Shown piece by piece: positions 60,540 to 64,000 of a stretch of DNA of 64,000 nucleotides. Source of the DNA: Monodelphis domestica (Eukaryota > Chordata > Mammalia > Didelphimorphia > Didelphidae); NCBI RefSeq assembly GCF_027887165.1, contig NC_077228.1, forward strand, positions 429,341,957 through 429,405,956, given 5' to 3'. How positions within the stretch are numbered: position 1 is the first letter of the stretch; each line of letters opens with the position of its first letter. The notes below the pieces were generated by a model, which made no database searches, was not told the origin of the DNA, and was given only the letters and a program-made list of their open reading frames with translations. Both the position numbers and the translations under genes were made by a program.

Positions 60540-60858
60540 AGAAACCATATCAAGTTGTAGGAACTTAAGATGTTTAGACTAGAGAAGAGAAAACGTAAGA
60601 GGAATATGACATCTGTTTTCAAGTCTTTGAAGAGCCAATGAAGAAGATAGATTAGATTTGTGCTATTTGTTCCAGAGGGCAGAAATATGGGCACAGAATG
60701 GGCATTTAGAGTGGTAGATTTTGGACTGATTTAAGGAACAACTTTCCAACAATTGAAGGTGTCCAAAAGTTGGATGGGCTTCTTAGAGTTAGAAAAGCTT
60801 CAATAGGAGGCTGGTTAGCCTTTTTGGAGATGCTGTTGAGGGGAATTTGTATTCAGGT
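60540..60858 (+). mobile_element. CR1/L3-like LINE 3' end, sense
   Basis: gactagagaagagaaaacgt, ccagagggcagaaatatggg, caactttccaacaattgaag and gtccaaaagttggatgggct follow the well-known CR1/L3 3' coding end. It then meets a type C SINE. Confidence 0.7.
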
Positions 60859-60860
60859 AC

Positions 60861-61070
60861 AAGTTGCAGCTGGGTACAGTAGAAAGAACCCTGGATTTGA
60901 AGTCAGAGAACCTGGGTTCATATACTGGCTGGACTATTTAATACCTGTGTGACCTTGGGAAAGCTCCTTTCTAATTTCTAGGCTTTCATTTTTCTATTTG
61001 TAGGATGAGTCTGGTAGACAAAAGGATCTCTAATATTAAATTTACAAGATTTTATGATATCTTCTAAAGG
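60861..61070 (+). mobile_element. Type C SINE, sense
   Basis: gttgcagctgggtacagtag, gagaacctgggttcatatac, gtgtgaccttgggaaagctc. The tail gatttta... is decayed. Confidence 0.75.
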
Positions 61071-61470
61071 ACTAATCCCCTAAATTTGTAGGATTAAGCC
61101 ACCCAGCATGGTTTGGGATCGTAAGAAACCAACCGGGAAGTTAAAGGTGGGTCTGATTCAATATCTGCAGGGTTGTAAGAAATACCTTGGTATGCTAAAC
61201 ATCAACAAATCCTCTAATTTTCACAACCTAATAAGAGGAAAGACTGTCAAATATTTCCCCATATTATAGAAATTTTATTATGTCTAGATCATTTCTGTTC
61301 CTGATTCAATTATATAAATTAATTAGATAGTTAATTGGATAAAATAATTAGTGATTATACCATATATGTTTTTAATCTAGGCTTAAAAAAAAAACCATCT
61401 AGGGATAGGACTGTAGCTGTGATTTCTTTGGTATGGGAACTACCTAGGTGAGTAAATTCCCTCTACTTTC
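61071..61470. other. LRP11 intron, unassigned
   Basis: Nothing named. Confidence 0.5.
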
Positions 61471-61645
61471 TCTGTAACTTATAGTTTTAGAGAATTGCTT
61501 TGAGCACTTCTAGGTGAAATGACTTGCTCTGGGTCACAGATATCCTAGGGGTCAGATTCAAACTCTGAGGCTTGGTTAGTGTTAGAAGTTGGTTTTGGAG
61601 CCTGATTTTCAAGTCCAGCTCTCTCTATCCACTACATCAAGCTGA
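61471..61645 (-). mobile_element. MIR-like SINE, antisense
   Basis: aaatgacttgctctgggtca and ccagctctctctatccacta. Confidence 0.6.
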
Positions 61646-61704
61646 CTTTGTCAACTATCAAGGAAAATAACAATCTATACAAGAAAAATAAGCAAACAGC
61701 CATA

Positions 61705-61892
61705 GTTTAGAGCTGGAAGGGACTTAGAGGTCATCTAATTCTACACCTTCATTTTATAAATGAAATCAAGATCATTCAAAAGGGGCTCAAGGTTGGTTAG
61801 ATAGGATATAAGTAGTAAGCACCTAGAGTTGAACTTAGATTTTATGATTCCAAGTTTATCATCTTTTCTATTACACCATTCTGCTTCCATGG
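61705..61892 (-). mobile_element. MIR-like SINE, antisense
   Basis: tagagctggaagggacttag, gaggtcatctaattctacac, ttcattttataaatgaaatc. Confidence 0.7.
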
Positions 61893-62639
61893 ATTCTACC
61901 TCTACATGGAGACTGGCATGTCTTTGAACTCATTTATAGACTTGTGTTATTTGAAATTTACCAAGTGTTTTCCAAGGTGGAAATGTGATTATCTTGATTT
62001 CCTAATTAAGATTTAAATACTTTACTCATTATTTCTTCAGAGCATGGGTTTGTACATATATTTTCACTCTCTCATTCATGGCAGGTTCTGTGAATTTTCC
62101 CAAGACTTCAACTTGCTAATGATTTGGAAAGTGTTGGTTAACAAAGCTTTACTCCCTTTCCATTTTGAATATAGTCTGTTGGAAAGGCCATCCTTGCCAA
62201 TATAAATGGTTCTCTCATCAATACTTGGGATGCTCTGTGTGGGCATTTTCACTTCCACACTCGTAAATCTCGGACAGCCTCCTAAGCATTTATCTTATTA
62301 ATGGCTTTCTAAAAAAGAAGCATGTGAGTAAAGCTGGTTTTATGGAGATAGAAATCAGTGATGTGCAAAACATTCTGCAGAGGCTATAGAAGGCACATAA
62401 ACATAAAGGTTAGATGACTGATCTGAAAGTCAAGTTGCTGCATTATCTGCAGATCTTTGGAACTCACTTTTGGACTGACTTCTGAGAGTTACTCTGCATT
62501 GGAACTCTTTGCTTATCTTTCTAAAATGAATGAGGTCACCCAGCTGTGGACCCAAGCTCCATTTTCTTAAATAATGAGAGAGGAATAAAAATCAAATGCC
62601 CAAATCTAACAAAGCACTTTTGTTCATGGTTCCTTTTCT
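61893..62639. other. LRP11 intron, unassigned
   Basis: No repeat or gene named. Confidence 0.5.
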
Positions 62640-62775
62640 TTTTTTTTTCTTTTAAACATTATATTATTTGGTCATTTTAAAACATTATTCATTGGGAAAA
62701 AAAGATCATTTTCTTTTCCTCCTCTCCCCCACCCCCCCATAGCTGATGCACAATTCCACTGGGTATCACATGTCC
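62640..62775 (-). mobile_element. L1 3' end, antisense, very short
   Basis: T-run, gtcattttaaaacattattc and cacaattccactgggtatca, then stops. Both sides show ccttttctttttttttt, possibly part of the target-site duplication. Confidence 0.75.
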
Positions 62776-62834
62776 TTTTCTTTTTTTTTTTTAAAGTGGC
62801 TTAATAGGATAATTTTCCACTCAGGAGAAAAGTA

Positions 62835-62977
62835 GGTAGCCAAATTAACAAGCATTTATTAAGCCCTTACAATGTGTTGGACATTGGGTTTGGTGCTGGA
62901 GATATAAAGATAAGTAATAGAACAAATAATAGAGTTATCATCTTCCTGGTCTATCCCCTCTCTTTGCTCACAGTGAG

Positions 62978-63035
<58 letters not shown>

Positions 63036-63325
63036 TATGGTTAATGAGTCAGCAGAGAAGACTGAGGAATGATTAGGTAAGAAGAGAATTGTAAAAAAAA
63101 CAAAACAAAACTCAGAGATGAAAGAAAATCCAGGAAGAGAGAATGGTAAAAAATGTTAAATGCAGTAAAGCGGTCAGGAAGGATAAAGACTGAGAAAAGA
63201 CCAAACATGACAATTCAGAGGTAATTGGAAACTTCTGAGAGAACTGTTTCAGAAAATGAGTGATTCCAAAAAAAAATCTGCAAAAGTACAGAATAATGGA
63301 GGCACAGACAATAGCTCATGTGAAA
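62835..63325 (-). mobile_element. L2-like relic, antisense, with TG repeat inside
   Basis: caagcatttattaagccctt and gtgctggagatataaagat, then after the TG tract gaggaatgattaggtaagaa and similar. Confidence 0.55.
62981..63034. repeat. (TG)27 microsatellite
   Basis: 54 bases of uninterrupted TG dinucleotide. Confidence 0.99.
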
Positions 63326-63580
63326 AAGACTATTCTTTTTACTTTCAGTTTTTTGAAATTAAATTCATTTTCAATGCATAAAAATCTATTTTTTCTCCCT
63401 TTGGTCTTCTCCCCCACTTTGGAAAAGAAAAAAAGAAAACATTTTGTGACAAATATATATAGTTGGAGAAAATAAACACCATCATTGGCTATGTCCAAAA
63501 AATATGTTTTTTGATCTCTACCCTGAATCCATCACTTCTCTGTCAGGAAGTCAGTAATATGCTTCTATTGGAGTCCTTGA
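63326..63580 (-). mobile_element. L1 3' UTR fragment, antisense
   Basis: gaaattaaattcattttcaa, aacaccatcattggctatgt and ctaccctgaatccatcactt match the L1 3' UTR also seen at 30971. Confidence 0.65.
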
Positions 63581-63589
63581 ATCAATGAG

Positions 63590-63655
63590 CCAAGAAGGAT
63601 TTATTAAGCACCTACTATTTGCCAGGCATTCTGCTAAGCACTGAATTATGATTAG
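63590..63655 (-). mobile_element. L2 3' end fragment, antisense
   Basis: ggatttattaagcacctact and gccaggcattctgctaagca. Confidence 0.6.
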
Positions 63656-63667
63656 TCACTGTGTTGA

Positions 63668-63899
63668 TTGGTCAGCTACGTGGCACAGTGGATAGAGCAT
63701 TGGGAGATACCCAAGTTCAAATCTGGCCTCAGATTCTTACCAGCTATGTGATCCTGAGCAAGTCATTTAATCCCATTTGCCTCAGTTTCTCACTGTAAAA
63801 TGAGCTGGAGAAGGAAAAGGCAGACACTCCAGCATCTTTGCTAAGAAAATCCCAAAAGGGGTCATAAAGAGTCCAACATGACTGAACAACAACAACAAA
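63668..63899 (+). mobile_element. Type B SINE, sense
   Basis: gtcagctacgtggcacagtg, gagctggagaaggaaaaggc, tail gactgaacaacaacaacaaa. Confidence 0.93.
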
Positions 63900-64000
63900 C
63901 TGTATTTATCAGAATACTTAAGTTTTTTAATTGAAAAAGCCATTCTGAAAAGAACTTCTGGTTCACTTAAATGTCCCATAACTAAAATGACCTTCAGCAA

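Noticed and set aside
51802..64000. LRP11 ectodomain exons (Cys-rich LDL-receptor class A module) on the minus strand
   Set aside because: No Cys-rich frame with splice sites was found. The exons must lie further right.

Overview
The window is vertebrate nuclear DNA and almost certainly marsupial. It is AT-rich, has spliced genes with long introns, and is dense in interspersed repeats: marsupial-type tRNA-derived SINEs, L1, L2, CR1/L3-like, RTE and hAT elements. I cannot name the species. Two protein-coding genes can be recognised and lie tail to tail. PCMT1 (protein-L-isoaspartate O-methyltransferase) is on the + strand; coding exons 2-8 are here and exon 1 lies upstream of the window. LRP11 is on the - strand; only its last two coding exons are here and the rest lies beyond position 64000. 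This PCMT1-LRP11 neighbourhood matches human 6q25.

Layout. 1-8200 is PCMT1 intron 1: an RTE reverse-transcriptase relic cut by the window edge, antisense L1 copies and L2. 8201-24859 holds PCMT1 exons 2-7, ending in the -RWK stop. 24850-30154 is an alternative intron leading to exon 8 (30155 to about 30970), which gives the -RDEL end. About 30970-46180 is intergenic and holds L1 (two copies keep a 5' end), L2 and SINEs. 46436-46590 and 51703-51801 are LRP11 exons. 51802-64000 is LRP11 intron, the most SINE-dense part, with a decayed 7SL RNA pseudogene and a Charlie-like hAT remnant.

SINE types used below. Type A is tRNA-headed with a tail ending near ggaaggtaagggtt plus A-run. Type B is tRNA-headed with a tail containing gagaaggaaatggcaaa and ending in (AAC)n or similar. 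Type C is tRNA-headed with a tail like tctatgattcta. MIR-like copies carry the core around gaggaaactgag and cacacagctag. Repeat boundaries were judged by eye and are good to roughly 10-30 bases. Family names come from memory, not a library search.

How the genes work. PCMT1 is a cytosolic S-adenosylmethionine-dependent repair enzyme that methylates L-isoaspartyl residues in aged proteins. LRP11 is a single-pass membrane protein of the LDL-receptor-related group. They are neighbours, with no sign of a joint function. I found no previously undescribed system. The observations most worth checking are the 7SL pseudogene with a collapsed middle, the hairpin-rich hAT remnant, the two PCMT1 ends, and a few unexplained non-repeat blocks.
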